From: Roseivivax lentus
GTDB lineage: Bacteria > Pseudomonadota > Alphaproteobacteria > Rhodobacterales > Rhodobacteraceae
Length of the DNA stretch: 64,000 nucleotides
Assembly (NCBI RefSeq): GCF_900156805.1
Contig: NZ_FTOQ01000007.1
Location: 1 to 64,000, forward strand
Direction: 5' to 3'
Positions within the stretch are counted from its first letter, which is position 1; each line of letters starts with the position of its first letter. Below the pieces are notes generated by a model, which saw nothing but the letters and a program-made list of their open reading frames with translations, searched no databases and was not told where the DNA came from. The translations under genes were made by a program, and so were the position numbers. Below, in pieces: positions 41,471 to 52,711 of this stretch.

Positions 41471-42958
41471 TCAGAACGCCTGCGCCGCCGTGACCGCGCG
41501 CTTCCAGGCCGCGTATTTTTCCTCGCGCGTCTCGGCATCCATCTTGGGCTCGAACTTCCGGTCGAGCGCCCACATCTCGGCGAAGCCCGCCCGGTCGGGA
41601 TAGATGCCCGCCCGCATGCCCGCGAGCCAGGCCGCGCCCATCGCCGTGGTCTCCAGCACCTCGGGGCGGTCCACGTCGGCGCCGATGATGTCGGCCAAGA
41701 ACTGCATCGCGAAATCGGACGCGGACATGCCGCCATCGACCCTGAGAGTGCGCCCCGCGCCGTCGCCCTTCCAGTCCGCGCGCATCGCATCGAGCAGGTC
41801 GCGGGTCTGGTAACCCACCGATTCAAGCGCGGCGCGGGCGAATTCCTCGGGCCCCGAATTGCGCGTTAGCCCGAAGATCGCGCCGCGGCATTCGGCGTTC
41901 CAATAGGGTGCGCCGAGGCCCGTAAAGGCCGGAACCAGAACGACATTCTGCGTCGCATCGGCGCGTTCGGCGAGGGGCTGCGTCTCTTTTGCCTCGCGGA
42001 TGATCTTCAGCCCGTCGCGCAGCCATTGCACCACCGCCCCGGCGATGAAGATCGACCCTTCGAGCGCATAGGTCGGCGTGCCGTCAAGCTGGTAGGCGAT
42101 GGTGGTCAGCAGGCGGTTTTCGGAACGCACGGGCTCTGCCCCGGTGTTCAGAAGCGCGAAACAGCCCGTCCCGTAGGTCGATTTCAGCATCCCCGGCTCG
42201 AAGCAGGCCTGACCGATCGTGGCCGCCTGCTGGTCCCCGGCAACGCCGAGAATCGGGATTTCGCGGCCGAAGAGATCGCCGCGCGTGACGCCGTAATCGG
42301 CCGCGCTGTCACGCACCTCGGGCAGCATTTCCACGGGGATATTCAAGAGCTTGCAGATCGACGTTGACCAACGCCCCTTGCGGATGTCGTAGAGCATCGT
42401 GCGGCAGGCATTGGTGGCGTCGGTGGCATGGACCCGGCCGCCGGTCAGCTTCCAGATCAGGAACGTGTCGACCGTGCCGAACAACAGCTTGCCCGCCTTG
42501 GCGCGGGAGCGGTCGGGATCGACCTCGTCGAGGATGAATTTCAGTTTCGTCGAAGAGAAATAGGGATCGAGCAACAGGCCGGTGCGGTCGGTCACCATCT
42601 CCTCGTGGCCTTCGGCCTTCAACTCCTGGCAATAGGCGGAGGTGCGGCGATCCTGCCAGACGATGGCGCGGTGCACCGCATGGCCGGTTTCGGCGTCCCA
42701 GACCACAGTAGTTTCGCGCTGGTTGGTGATGCCGATGGCCGCGATCTGGCTCGCATCGGTTTCAGCCTTCTCGATCACGCCGCGGCAGGTCGCGGCCGTC
42801 GTGGTCCAGAGATCGCTCGCCTCGTGCTCGACCCAGCCCGAGGCCGGGTAATGCTGCTCGAACTCTTCCTGCGCGACGGCGGCGATCCTGAGTTTCTCGT
42901 CGAACAGGATGGCGCGGCTCGAGGTCGTGCCCTGGTCGATGGCGAGAATATAGGTCAT
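41471..42958 (-). CDS. glpK: glycerol kinase
   Basis: GlpK phosphorylates glycerol to sn-glycerol 3-phosphate with ATP. The 495-residue FGGY-family protein has [10 protein letters not shown] (8-17), N-Q-R-E-T near 81-85 and the C-terminal [14 protein letters not shown] block. The ATG at 42958 is the family start. It is a single-gene unit; the glycerol ABC transporter operon lies 16 kb away at 58.6-64 kb, and together they give uptake and phosphorylation. Gaps on both sides (about 110-120 nt) show no gene. Confidence 0.97.
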   Translation of the reverse strand: MTYILAIDQGTTSSRAILFDEKLRIAAVAQEEFEQHYPASGWVEHEASDLWTTTAATCRGVIEKAETDASQIAAIGITNQRETTVVWDAETGHAVHRAIVWQDRRTSAYCQELKAEGHEEMVTDRTGLLLDPYFSSTKLKFILDEVDPDRSRAKAGKLLFGTVDTFLIWKLTGGRVHATDATNACRTMLYDIRKGRWSTSICKLLNIPVEMLPEVRDSAADYGVTRGDLFGREIPILGVAGDQQAATIGQACFEPGMLKSTYGTGCFALLNTGAEPVRSENRLLTTIAYQLDGTPTYALEGSIFIAGAVVQWLRDGLKIIREAKETQPLAERADATQNVVLVPAFTGLGAPYWNAECRGAIFGLTRNSGPEEFARAALESVGYQTRDLLDAMRADWKGDGAGRTLRVDGGMSASDFAMQFLADIIGADVDRPEVLETTAMGAAWLAGMRAGIYPDRAGFAEMWALDRKFEPKMDAETREEKYAAWKRAVTAAQAF

Positions 42959-43072
42959 CGGAAACCTCCCCTTGGCGTTTCCGATATGTGTAGCGGCATG
43001 GCGCAGGGGATGGAAGGCGGCGGCCCGGTCGCGGGCCCGCACGCGCGGGGCAGCGCCTGATTGGCGGTCGCT

Positions 43073-43405
43073 TCAGGCCGGCTCGCGGGCCCGGGCGGGC
43101 GCCCAGAGCGCCGTGAAGAGGCTCAGCGCCGCGATCGCATCGAGTGCCAGGATCGCGATGTCGAGCGCATCGGGCACCGGCGGCAGGCCGATCGCCGCGG
43201 CGCGCGCGCCCATCGCGAGGATCAGCGCCAGCATGACGATCCAGCCGGTCCAGCGCAGCCCGGCCTGCAGGATCAGCCCGGCTGCCAGCGCCAGCCCGGC
43301 GAGCGCCAGCTCCGGCAGGCCCGCGAACCAAGCGGCGGCGAGGTGCAGCAACGCGACCACCATCAGAAGGCGACCGGCATAGGGCAGGGTGTTGAACCGC
43401 GACAT
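43073..43405 (-). CDS. small integral membrane protein of unknown function
   Basis: This 110-residue protein has four predicted membrane helices (about 10-28, 31-48, 52-72 and 80-102) and no recognised motif. It ends in a short basic tail. The start at 43405 is nine bases after the stop of the molybdenum-hydroxylase large-subunit gene on the same strand, so it is probably in that operon. It could anchor the enzyme or link it to electron transfer, but this is only positional inference. Confidence 0.65.
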   Translation of the reverse strand: MSRFNTLPYAGRLLMVVALLHLAAAWFAGLPELALAGLALAAGLILQAGLRWTGWIVMLALILAMGARAAAIGLPPVPDALDIAILALDAIAALSLFTALWAPARAREPA

Positions 43406-43414
43406 GATCAGTCC

Positions 43415-45652
43415 TCAGGCAAAGGTGACGAACTTGTTGAACGGCATCTCGCGCAGCCGCGTGCCGGTCGCCGCGAAGATGGCCCCCGCAAGCGCCGGGG
43501 CGGCGGGCGGCACCGGCGGCTCGCCGATCCCGGTCACGCGCGTCCCGTTCTCGAGTCCGCGCACCGCGATCTTCGGCGCCTGTCGCATGCGCAGGCCCTC
43601 GTGGGCGTAGTAATTGTCCGGCCGGGCGATGCCGCCCGCATAGGTGATCTCGCAATTCATCGCGTGGCCCAAAGCCCAGATCACGCCGCCCTGCACCTGA
43701 TTTTCGAGATTCACCGGATCGACCACGCGGCCCACTTCGGCGGCGACCCAGACATTGTCGATGCGGATACCGGCCTCTGTGCCCGAAACCTCAACGATTT
43801 CAGCGCAATGCACGCCGAAGCTGCGCGTCAGCGCGATGCCGCGCCCGCGCCCCGGCGCGGGGTTCGGACCGTCCCAGCCGGCCATGTCGCCCACCGTTTC
43901 CAGCACCGCCCGCGCCAGCGGATCGGAAACGAGGCGCAGCCGTTCCTCGAGGGGATCGGCGCCCGCCGCATGGATCAGCTCATCGAGTGCGGCGTTGTAG
44001 AAAAACCCGTTCGAGGAGGCGCCCACCGACCGCCAGCTCGAGATCGGCGCGAGCGGCCGCGCGCGGTACCCGGTTACCCGCTGATGAGGGATGGCGAAGG
44101 GCTGCTCCCACGCGCCCGCGACGATCTGGCTGTCGGGGCCGGGCACGGGCTGGTTCTGGCGTGCCATCTGCGAGGCCATCACCGAGGGCATGGCGATGCC
44201 GAGATCGAGCGCCTCGACCCGGCCATCCCCGACCGACCCGCGCATCCGCGCCATGGCGATCTGGCGGGGATAGTCGTGGATCATGTCCTCTTCGCGGCTA
44301 TAGGTCAGCTTTACGGGCGTGCCGCGCATTTGCATCGCGATTTCCGTGGCTTGCTTGACGACCTCGTCCTCGAGCCGATGCCCGAAGGAGCCGCCCATCG
44401 CCAGCACGTGCACGGTCACCGCGTCGGGCGACAGCCCGGTGATCCGCGCGACGTTGCGCTGGATGAAGCGCGGGATCTGCGTGCCGGTCCAGACCTCGGC
44501 GGCGTCCGCATCGACCCGCACGATGGCGTTGACGGGCTCCAGCGGCGCATGGGCGAGGTAGGGCGCGCGGTATTCCGCGGTGATGGCCCCGGCGTCAAGA
44601 CTGGCTTCAACGTCGCCATCGTCGCGCTTGCGGCTGTCGATGGCATCCTCCGTGAAAGCGGCATCGAGCGCGGCCCAGTGATCCGCCATGTCCTGCGGAA
44701 AATCGGGGGCGCCCCAGCTTGCGACCAGCGCGTCCCGGGCGCGGAAGGCGCGCCATGTGTTGTCCGCGACGATGCCGAGCCCGCCGGTGATCGGCACGAT
44801 TATCTGCACGCCGCGCAGTTTCATCGCCTCGGCGGTATCGAACGCCTCGAGCGCGCCGCCCTGCGCGGGGTTCATCAGCACCGTCGCATGGACCATGCCG
44901 GGCATGATTGCGTCGATGCCGTAGCTCTGCGTTCCGGTGGATTTCGCCACGATATCAAGTCGCTGCATGTCCTTGCCGATGTAGCGCCAAGTCTCGGGCG
45001 CGCGCAGGGGCACGTTCTGGACCACGGGCATGTCCGCAAGATCGGCGGCCAGGTCCGTATAAGCCAGACGCGTGCCGTCGGGCGCGATCACGTGGCCCGC
45101 TTCGGTGGTGAGCGTCTCGGTGTCCACGCCGAGCCGCGCCGCCGCGGCGGCCTTGAGCGTCTCGCGCGCCGAGGCGCCCGCCGCGCGCAGCTTGTCGAAC
45201 GCATCCGGAACCGTGGTCGAGCCGCCGGTGATCTGCAGCCCCATGACCTTGAGCGCGGTGGCGACCGTCGCCTCAGTGGCGTTGCGCACCATGCCCGCCG
45301 CGGGCACCACGAATTCCGCCGCTTCCGCCGCGAGCGCGCCGTTCCAATAGGCCGCATCGGGCGGGCCGGGATCGACGGCGATATCGGCCAGATCGACATC
45401 GAGTTCCTCGGCAATGAGCGCGGCCTGCACGTGATAGGCGCCCTGGCCCGAATCCGCGCGCGGGGTGATGAGCGTGACGCCGCTGCCGTCGATCTTGACG
45501 TAGGGCGTGAGCGCCGCGGCGTCGGGACCGAGCCCCGCCACAAGCGGGTTGTCATGCGGACGCAGTGCCGCATGGATGCCGAAGGCCGCGCCGCCCGCAA
45601 CCGCGACGGAGCCCACGAGGAAGACGCGGCGGGTGATGTCTCGTGCGCTCAT
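43415..45652 (-). CDS. molybdopterin-binding large subunit of an IorAB-type aldehyde/N-heterocycle oxidoreductase
   Basis: This 745-residue large subunit belongs to the xanthine dehydrogenase family, of the isoquinoline 1-oxidoreductase beta (IorB) type that takes the MCD cofactor. A Tat signal (T-R-R-V-F-L-V-G-S, residues 7-15) sends the folded enzyme to the periplasm. G-Q-G-A-Y near 69, G-G-S-F-G-H-R in the middle and the C-terminal G-I-G-E-P-P-V-P-P-A-A-P are family blocks. It follows the [2Fe-2S] subunit gene by one base. Substrates of such enzymes include aldehydes and N-heterocycles; the one used here is unknown. No XdhC-like maturation gene is adjacent. Confidence 0.87.
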   Translation of the reverse strand: MSARDITRRVFLVGSVAVAGGAAFGIHAALRPHDNPLVAGLGPDAAALTPYVKIDGSGVTLITPRADSGQGAYHVQAALIAEELDVDLADIAVDPGPPDAAYWNGALAAEAAEFVVPAAGMVRNATEATVATALKVMGLQITGGSTTVPDAFDKLRAAGASARETLKAAAAARLGVDTETLTTEAGHVIAPDGTRLAYTDLAADLADMPVVQNVPLRAPETWRYIGKDMQRLDIVAKSTGTQSYGIDAIMPGMVHATVLMNPAQGGALEAFDTAEAMKLRGVQIIVPITGGLGIVADNTWRAFRARDALVASWGAPDFPQDMADHWAALDAAFTEDAIDSRKRDDGDVEASLDAGAITAEYRAPYLAHAPLEPVNAIVRVDADAAEVWTGTQIPRFIQRNVARITGLSPDAVTVHVLAMGGSFGHRLEDEVVKQATEIAMQMRGTPVKLTYSREEDMIHDYPRQIAMARMRGSVGDGRVEALDLGIAMPSVMASQMARQNQPVPGPDSQIVAGAWEQPFAIPHQRVTGYRARPLAPISSWRSVGASSNGFFYNAALDELIHAAGADPLEERLRLVSDPLARAVLETVGDMAGWDGPNPAPGRGRGIALTRSFGVHCAEIVEVSGTEAGIRIDNVWVAAEVGRVVDPVNLENQVQGGVIWALGHAMNCEITYAGGIARPDNYYAHEGLRMRQAPKIAVRGLENGTRVTGIGEPPVPPAAPALAGAIFAATGTRLREMPFNKFVTFA

Positions 45653-45653
45653 C

Positions 45654-46115
45654 TCACACCTCCTGCAGGCGGCGGGCCGCGTCGTGGATCGCGGCGCGGA
45701 TGCGGGGATAGGTGCCGCAGCGGCAGAGATTGCCGCTCATCGCTGCGTCGATATCGGCATCGGTCGGTGCGGGCGTGGTGGAAAGCAGGTCGGCCGCCTG
45801 CATGATCTGGCCCGACTGGCAGTAGCCGCATTGCGCCACCTGGTGCGCGATCCAGGCCGCCTGCAGCGCGTGCAGCGCCTCGGGCGTGCCGAGCCCTTCG
45901 ATCGTGGTGATCTCGGTGCCCTCGGCATCGGCGGCGAAGGTCTGGCAGGACCGCACCGCCACCCCGTCGAGATGCACCGTGCAGGCACCGCAAAGCCCCG
46001 CGCCGCACCCGTATTTGACGCCGGTGATGCCCAGCTCGTCGCGCAGGACCCACAAGAGCGGCATGTCCTCTTCCACGTCGATCTCGCGCGGGGTCCCGTT
46101 CACATTCAGTCGCAT
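45654..46115 (-). CDS. [2Fe-2S] small subunit of the IorAB-type oxidoreductase
   Basis: The 153-residue protein binds two [2Fe-2S] clusters. The plant-type cluster uses [12 protein letters not shown] plus a later Cys, and the helical second cluster uses Q-C-G-Y-C-Q-S-G and N-L-C-R-C-G-T-Y. It passes electrons from the molybdenum centre to an acceptor such as a cytochrome. The ATG at 46115 (M-R-L-N-V-N-G) is the family start. It has no signal peptide and presumably travels with the Tat-targeted large subunit. It is the first gene of the operon and divergent from the aminotransferase. Confidence 0.92.
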   Translation of the reverse strand: MRLNVNGTPREIDVEEDMPLLWVLRDELGITGVKYGCGAGLCGACTVHLDGVAVRSCQTFAADAEGTEITTIEGLGTPEALHALQAAWIAHQVAQCGYCQSGQIMQAADLLSTTPAPTDADIDAAMSGNLCRCGTYPRIRAAIHDAARRLQEV

Positions 46116-46298
46116 GTCAGTCGATCCTGCTGTCGCGTCGCCTTGCCCCAACATAAGCGATCCGAGCGCCGATTATCAGCCGTGCAATGCGGCCGCGCCC
46201 GCGGCTTGACGCCACGTAGCCTCGGCGGGCGGTGGCGGCTTGCCTTCCGGCGCGGGCTGGGGCGGAATGGGCCGTAACGACACTTAGGGGGCAGGCTG

Positions 46299-47477
46299 AT
46301 GACGGACATGATCTTCGCCGAAAACCTTTCGCGCCTCGGCACCGAATCCGCCTTCGTCGTGCTGGGCCGAGCCGCGCGGCTGGCCGAGGAGGGGCGCGAC
46401 ATCATCAATCTCGGCATCGGGCAGCCGGATTTCCGCACGCCCGAGCACATCGTCGAGGCCGGGATCAAGGCGCTTCGGGATGGCCATCACGGCTACACGC
46501 CCGCGACCGGACTGCCGGCGCTGCGCGAAGCGGTGGCCGCCGATCTGGAACGGCGTCACGGCGCGGCGGTCGATCCCGGAGCCGTGGTCGTCGTGCCCGG
46601 CGGCAAGCCCACGATGTTCTTCGCCATCCTGATGTTCGGCGAGCCGGGGGCCGAGATCCTCTATCCGAATCCGGGCTTTCCGATCTACGAATCGGTGATC
46701 CGCTATTCCGGCGCGACGCCTGTGCCGATCGCGCTGAAGGAAGAGAACGGCTTTGCCTTCTCGGCGGATACGGTCCTGTCGCAGATCACCCCGCGCACGC
46801 GGCTCCTGATTATCAACTCGCCCGCGAACCCCACGGGCGGCGTCACGCCCAAGGCGGAAATCGACCGGCTTGTCAAAGGGCTGGAGGCGCATCCTCATGT
46901 GGCGATCCTGTCCGACGAGATCTATTCGCAGATGCTGTACGACGGACGCAGGCATGTCTCGCTGCTGCAATACCCCGAGATCCGAGACCGGCTGATCCTG
47001 CTCGATGGCTGGTCCAAGACCTACGCCATGACCGGCTGGCGGCTGGGCTACGCGGTCTGGCCGGAGGCCGCGCTGCCCCATGTCACGCGGCTCTGCATCA
47101 ACGACCATTCCTGCGTGAACGCCGCGGCGCAATTTGCGGGCATCGTGGCGCTGACCGGGCCGCAGGACGCGGTGGCCGAGATGGTCGCGGCCTTCGATGC
47201 GCGGCGGCGGCTGATCGTGGAGGGGCTGAACGCCCTGCCGGGCATGCGCTGCGCCGATGCGGGCGGGGCCTTCTACGCCTTTCCGAATATCGAAGGCACC
47301 GGGATGACCTCGACCGAGGCGCAGGACCTGTTTCTCGAGAAATGCGGCGTCGCGACCGTCGCGGGCACGGCGTTCGGCGCCCATGGCGAAGGCTTCCTGC
47401 GTTTTTCCTATGCCAATTCTCAGGAAAATATCAGCCGCGCGCTGGAGCGGATCGGCGAGGTTCTGAATGGACGCTAA
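46299..47477 (+). CDS. pyridoxal phosphate-dependent aminotransferase (class I/II)
   Basis: This 392-residue fold-type I aminotransferase of the aspartate aminotransferase superfamily has G-I-G-Q-P-D-F near 41, N-S-P-A-N-P-T-G-G (the substrate/PLP loop) near 170 and the PLP lysine in D-G-W-S-K-T-Y-A-M-T-G-W-R near 236, with a C-terminal R-F-S-Y-A-N-S carboxylate-binding Arg. The substrate is not certain; aromatic or aspartate-type amino acids are the usual choices. An AGGGGG stretch lies before the ATG at 46299. It stands alone and converges on katG, whose terminator lies between them. Confidence 0.9.
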   Translation: MTDMIFAENLSRLGTESAFVVLGRAARLAEEGRDIINLGIGQPDFRTPEHIVEAGIKALRDGHHGYTPATGLPALREAVAADLERRHGAAVDPGAVVVVPGGKPTMFFAILMFGEPGAEILYPNPGFPIYESVIRYSGATPVPIALKEENGFAFSADTVLSQITPRTRLLIINSPANPTGGVTPKAEIDRLVKGLEAHPHVAILSDEIYSQMLYDGRRHVSLLQYPEIRDRLILLDGWSKTYAMTGWRLGYAVWPEAALPHVTRLCINDHSCVNAAAQFAGIVALTGPQDAVAEMVAAFDARRRLIVEGLNALPGMRCADAGGAFYAFPNIEGTGMTSTEAQDLFLEKCGVATVAGTAFGAHGEGFLRFSYANSQENISRALERIGEVLNGR

Positions 47478-47556
47478 TCTCGTCTAATCAATCATTTGCG
47501 TGGCGTTCCTGAAACCGTCGCATCAGCGCCGTCTCGCAGGACCCGACACAAAAAGA

Positions 47557-47581
47557 CCGCCCGCGATCCTCTCGCGGGCGG
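47557..47581 (-). terminator. terminator of katG
   Basis: A perfect 10-bp stem (47557-47566 with 47572-47581) is followed on the minus strand by TCTTTTTG, 24 nt after the katG stop. Confidence 0.85.
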
Positions 47582-47604
47582 CCTCGTTTCTGCGATGGCG
47601 TGGC

Positions 47605-49884
<2,280 letters not shown>

Positions 49885-49962
49885 TCAATTTCGGATCGCA
49901 AGCGGCGCCGCATCCTTGGCGATTCCTTCACGGACTTGCGATGTAGCAGGGTTCGGCCATAG

Positions 49963-49979
49963 ATAAAATTTACATTTAT
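49963..49979. promoter_or_regulatory. candidate OxyR/LysR-type site between katG and oxyR
   Basis: ATAAA-N7-TTTAT forms a 17-bp inverted repeat in a conspicuously AT-rich island (49957-49982) 24-41 nt before oxyR. A further ATAG (49959-49962) and CTAT (50002-50005) lie around it, but the spacing does not match the full four-part OxyR consensus. Location in the shared katG/oxyR control region supports a regulatory role. Confidence 0.5.
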
Positions 49980-50003
49980 TCATCGCCTCGATAAGTTCGG
50001 CCT

Positions 50004-50966
50004 ATGGAAAACGTGACCCTCCGCCAGCTTCGCTATTTCGACGCGCTTGCCCGGCACGGCCATTTCGGCCGCGCGGCGGAGGCCTCGTCGATCAGTCAGC
50101 CCGCGCTCTCGGTGCAGATCAAGGAACTCGAGACCGGGCTCGGCGTCCGGCTTTTCGACCGCAGCGCCCGGCAGGTCCGGCTGACCGCACTCGGCGAGGA
50201 GTTCGCGGAGCGGGTGCGCGACATCCTGCGCGCGGTGGACGAGCTGGGCGATCTCGCCCGGGCCTCGGACGGGCGGCTCTCCGGGCGGCTCCGGCTGGGC
50301 ATCATCCCGACCGTCGCGCCCTACCTGCTGCCGCGCCTGATCGGCGCGCTGGCCGAGTCGCATCCCGGGCTCGACATCCATGTGCGCGAGACACTGACCG
50401 ACCGGCTCATCCGCGAATTGGGCGAGGGCCGCATCGACGCGGCCATCGTCGCCCTGCCGGTGTCGGAGGCGCGGCTCAGCGAGATCGCGCTTTTCGACGA
50501 GGCCTTCGTGCTGATCCGCCCCGAGGCCGAGGCCGCCGAGCCGGTGCCCGATGGCGAGGCGCTGGCGCGGATGCGGCTTCTGCTGTTGGAGGAGGGGCAT
50601 TGCTTCCGCGACCAGGCGCTGTCCTTCTGCAAGCGGCCCGCGCGGCTGCCGCGCGAAGGGCTCGAGGGCTCGTCGCTCTCCACGCTGGTGCAGATGGTGG
50701 GCGCGGGCATCGGCGTCACGCTGATCCCGGAGATGGCGGTGCCGGTCGAGACGCGCTCGGCCGCGGTGGCGCTGGCGCGGTTCCGGGCCCCGGTGCCGCG
50801 CCGCACGATCGGGATGATCTGGCGCGCCTCCTCGCCGCTGGCGGCCCAGCTGACCGACATCGCGGAGGTGGTGCGCGAAGCGGGTCAAAGCGCGGTCAGC
50901 GCGGCGGCGGCGTCTGCGGGCCCGGCTGAACCGGCGGGCCGGGGCGGGCCATCAGAACCGGGATGA
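50004..50966 (+). CDS. oxyR: peroxide-sensing regulator OxyR
   Basis: This 320-residue LysR-type regulator has a winged HTH at 1-60 (F-G-R-A-A-E-A-S-S-I-S-Q-P-A-L-S), a linker helix, and a substrate-domain fold. The peroxide-reactive pair lies in G-H-C-F-R-D-Q-A-L-S-F-C-K (C200 and C209), matching OxyR, in which the two Cys form a disulfide on oxidation. The last 25 residues are Ala/Gly/Pro-rich and overlap the convergent AbrB-family gene by 71 nt. It is divergent from katG, its usual target. Confidence 0.95.
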   Translation: MENVTLRQLRYFDALARHGHFGRAAEASSISQPALSVQIKELETGLGVRLFDRSARQVRLTALGEEFAERVRDILRAVDELGDLARASDGRLSGRLRLGIIPTVAPYLLPRLIGALAESHPGLDIHVRETLTDRLIRELGEGRIDAAIVALPVSEARLSEIALFDEAFVLIRPEAEAAEPVPDGEALARMRLLLLEEGHCFRDQALSFCKRPARLPREGLEGSSLSTLVQMVGAGIGVTLIPEMAVPVETRSAAVALARFRAPVPRRTIGMIWRASSPLAAQLTDIAEVVREAGQSAVSAAAASAGPAEPAGRGGPSEPG

Positions 50967-51957
50967 GCGCGGTTAGGATCAGCAGCCGCACCACGTGATG
51001 GGCCGCCACGAAGGCCGGATCGAGGCCCAGCGTGACCGAGATCGCGGCCATCGCCTCGACCCCGCCGGGCGCGAAGGCGACGATCAGCAGCGCGGGCGGC
51101 AGGCCGAGGGCGATCCACGCGCCGAGCACCCCCAGCGCCGTCATCGCGCCGGTGACCGCCGTCACCCAGGCACCCGCGGCCATCGCCGCGCGCACATCGC
51201 GCCAGCCTTGCCCGGAAAAGCGCGATCCGATCAGCACGCCCATCACCAGAAAGGCCGTGAAGTTCACCGGACCGGGCAGGCCGCCAGGGGTCAGTCCGCT
51301 CAGATGGCCGCCCGCGCTGAGCGCCATGCCGGCAAGAAGGAAGGCCGCCGGAAGGCGCGCCTTCTCGAAAAGCCGTCCCAGCCCGTAGGTCCCGGCGAGC
51401 AGCGCCAGCGCGGTGAGTACGCCCATATTGACCGGCGGGGCGAGACGCTCGCCCGTCGCCCCGAAGACCGCGGCGACGAAGACCGGCACGCAGAGCGTGA
51501 TGAACAGCACCCGGATGCTCTGGACGATGGCGATCCGCGCGGTCTGGCCGCCGGTTTCGAGCGACAGGCTCAGCACGAAGGTCAGATGGCCTGGGGCGGC
51601 CGCCAGCGTGGCGCTGCGCCGGTCGAAGCCCAGCCAGCGCTCCAGCCCGTGGCGGGCGATGAACATGCCCGCGACCACGCTCACGGCCAGGATGGACAGC
51701 GTGGCGGGCCAGGCGGCGGCGGTCTGCAGCATCTCGGGCGTGATCCCGGTCCCGATTCCGATCCCCAGAAGGCTGAAGGCGAGGATGCGCAGGGGGACGG
51801 GCAGGCGCAGGCGCATCCCCGCGATCCCCGCCAGCGTGACCGCGGTCGCGCCGCCGGTCAGGGGCGCCGCGGGAAATCCCACCATCCAGAAGAGCGCGGC
51901 ACCGATGCCGCCCACGGCCAGCGCCGCCGCGGCATCGCGCAGGTCACGGGCCGTCAT
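50896..51957 (-). CDS. AbrB-family integral membrane protein
   Basis: This 353-residue protein has about ten predicted membrane helices in two repeats (AbrB duplication family; often mislabelled ammonia monooxygenase or transcriptional regulator). The repeats carry F-S-L-L-G-I-G-I-G-T-G-I near 63 and F-L-V-M-G-V-L-I-G-S-R-F near 260, and A-F-A-P-G-G-V-E-A-M-A near 307 is a family block. The role is unknown; transport is presumed. Its start overlaps the lyase gene by 14 nt, so it belongs to the tct operon and may handle a substrate or product of that pathway. The 3' end overlaps oxyR. Confidence 0.82.
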   Translation of the reverse strand: MTARDLRDAAAALAVGGIGAALFWMVGFPAAPLTGGATAVTLAGIAGMRLRLPVPLRILAFSLLGIGIGTGITPEMLQTAAAWPATLSILAVSVVAGMFIARHGLERWLGFDRRSATLAAAPGHLTFVLSLSLETGGQTARIAIVQSIRVLFITLCVPVFVAAVFGATGERLAPPVNMGVLTALALLAGTYGLGRLFEKARLPAAFLLAGMALSAGGHLSGLTPGGLPGPVNFTAFLVMGVLIGSRFSGQGWRDVRAAMAAGAWVTAVTGAMTALGVLGAWIALGLPPALLIVAFAPGGVEAMAAISVTLGLDPAFVAAHHVVRLLILTALIPVLMARPGPPVQPGPQTPPPR

Positions 51958-52711
51958 AGGTCCAGCGATAGGCGGGCGGGGTCGGGCCCTTGTTGCGGCC
52001 GCCTTGCTGCTGTTGTTCCCAGGCATGGGCGAGTATCCCGACTGAGCGCGAGAGACAAAAGAGGCCGCGCGCCAGCGGCGCCTCGAAGCCCAGTTCGGCA
52101 TAGATCATTGCCGTCGCCCCGTCGATGTTCATCGGCAGGACGGTGCCCTTCCGCGCGCTGATCTCCTCGCCAATGGCGTCGGCGATATCGGCGAAATGGC
52201 CTGAGACCACGTCGGCGCCCGCAGCCTCGTGCACCAGCGCCATCAGGCGCGGCGCGCGCGGGTCGATGGGCTTGTGGAAGCGGTGGCCGAAGCCCGGGAT
52301 GATCCTGCCGCGCGCCGCTGTCCAGGCGGTCAGAGCCGCCCCGATCGAGCCGTCGTACCGGTCCACGTGATGATAAAGCTCCACCGCCTGTTCACCGGCG
52401 CCGCCATGCACGTCGCCCAGCATGTTCACGGCGCTCGCCATGGCGTTGTTGAGCGGCAGGCCGCAGGTCACCGCCATCCGGGCCGCCGCGATGGACGGCG
52501 CCTGCGGGCCGTGATCGACCGCCGAGACGAGCGCCGCCTCGAAAAGCCGCGTCTGGCCTTCGGTCGGCAGATCGCCCCGCAGCATGAGCCAGATCATCTG
52601 CGGAAAGGTCACATGGCCGATCAGGTCCTCGATGGGATGGCCGCGCAGGGCAATGCGGCCCGGCTCCATGTCGATGATCGCCGTGCGCCACCAATCGCTG
52701 ACATCGCTCAT
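51944..52711 (-). CDS. citrate-synthase-fold lyase (citryl-CoA lyase type)
   Basis: The 255-residue protein contains the citrate synthase catalytic core but lacks the N-terminal extension of GltA. All three catalytic residues are visible: H102 in G-D-V-H-G-G-A-G, H143 in P-G-F-G-H-R-F-H and D197 in M-N-I-D-G-A-T. Short forms of this kind act as citryl-CoA lyases, cleaving a CoA thioester to acetyl-CoA and a keto acid. It starts within the end of the CoA-transferase gene (4-nt overlap), so a transferase-then-lyase sequence is likely. The true acyl substrate (citryl, citramalyl or other) cannot be read from the sequence. Confidence 0.85.
   Translation of the reverse strand: MSDVSDWWRTAIIDMEPGRIALRGHPIEDLIGHVTFPQMIWLMLRGDLPTEGQTRLFEAALVSAVDHGPQAPSIAAARMAVTCGLPLNNAMASAVNMLGDVHGGAGEQAVELYHHVDRYDGSIGAALTAWTAARGRIIPGFGHRFHKPIDPRAPRLMALVHEAAGADVVSGHFADIADAIGEEISARKGTVLPMNIDGATAMIYAELGFEAPLARGLFCLSRSVGILAHAWEQQQQGGRNKGPTPPAYRWTYDGP

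Noticed and set aside
43061-45805. A 914-codon open frame on the plus strand opposite the molybdenum hydroxylase genes
   Set aside because: The minus-strand proteins have complete family motifs. The plus frame is His/Arg/Gly-rich, as antisense frames of GC-rich genes usually are.
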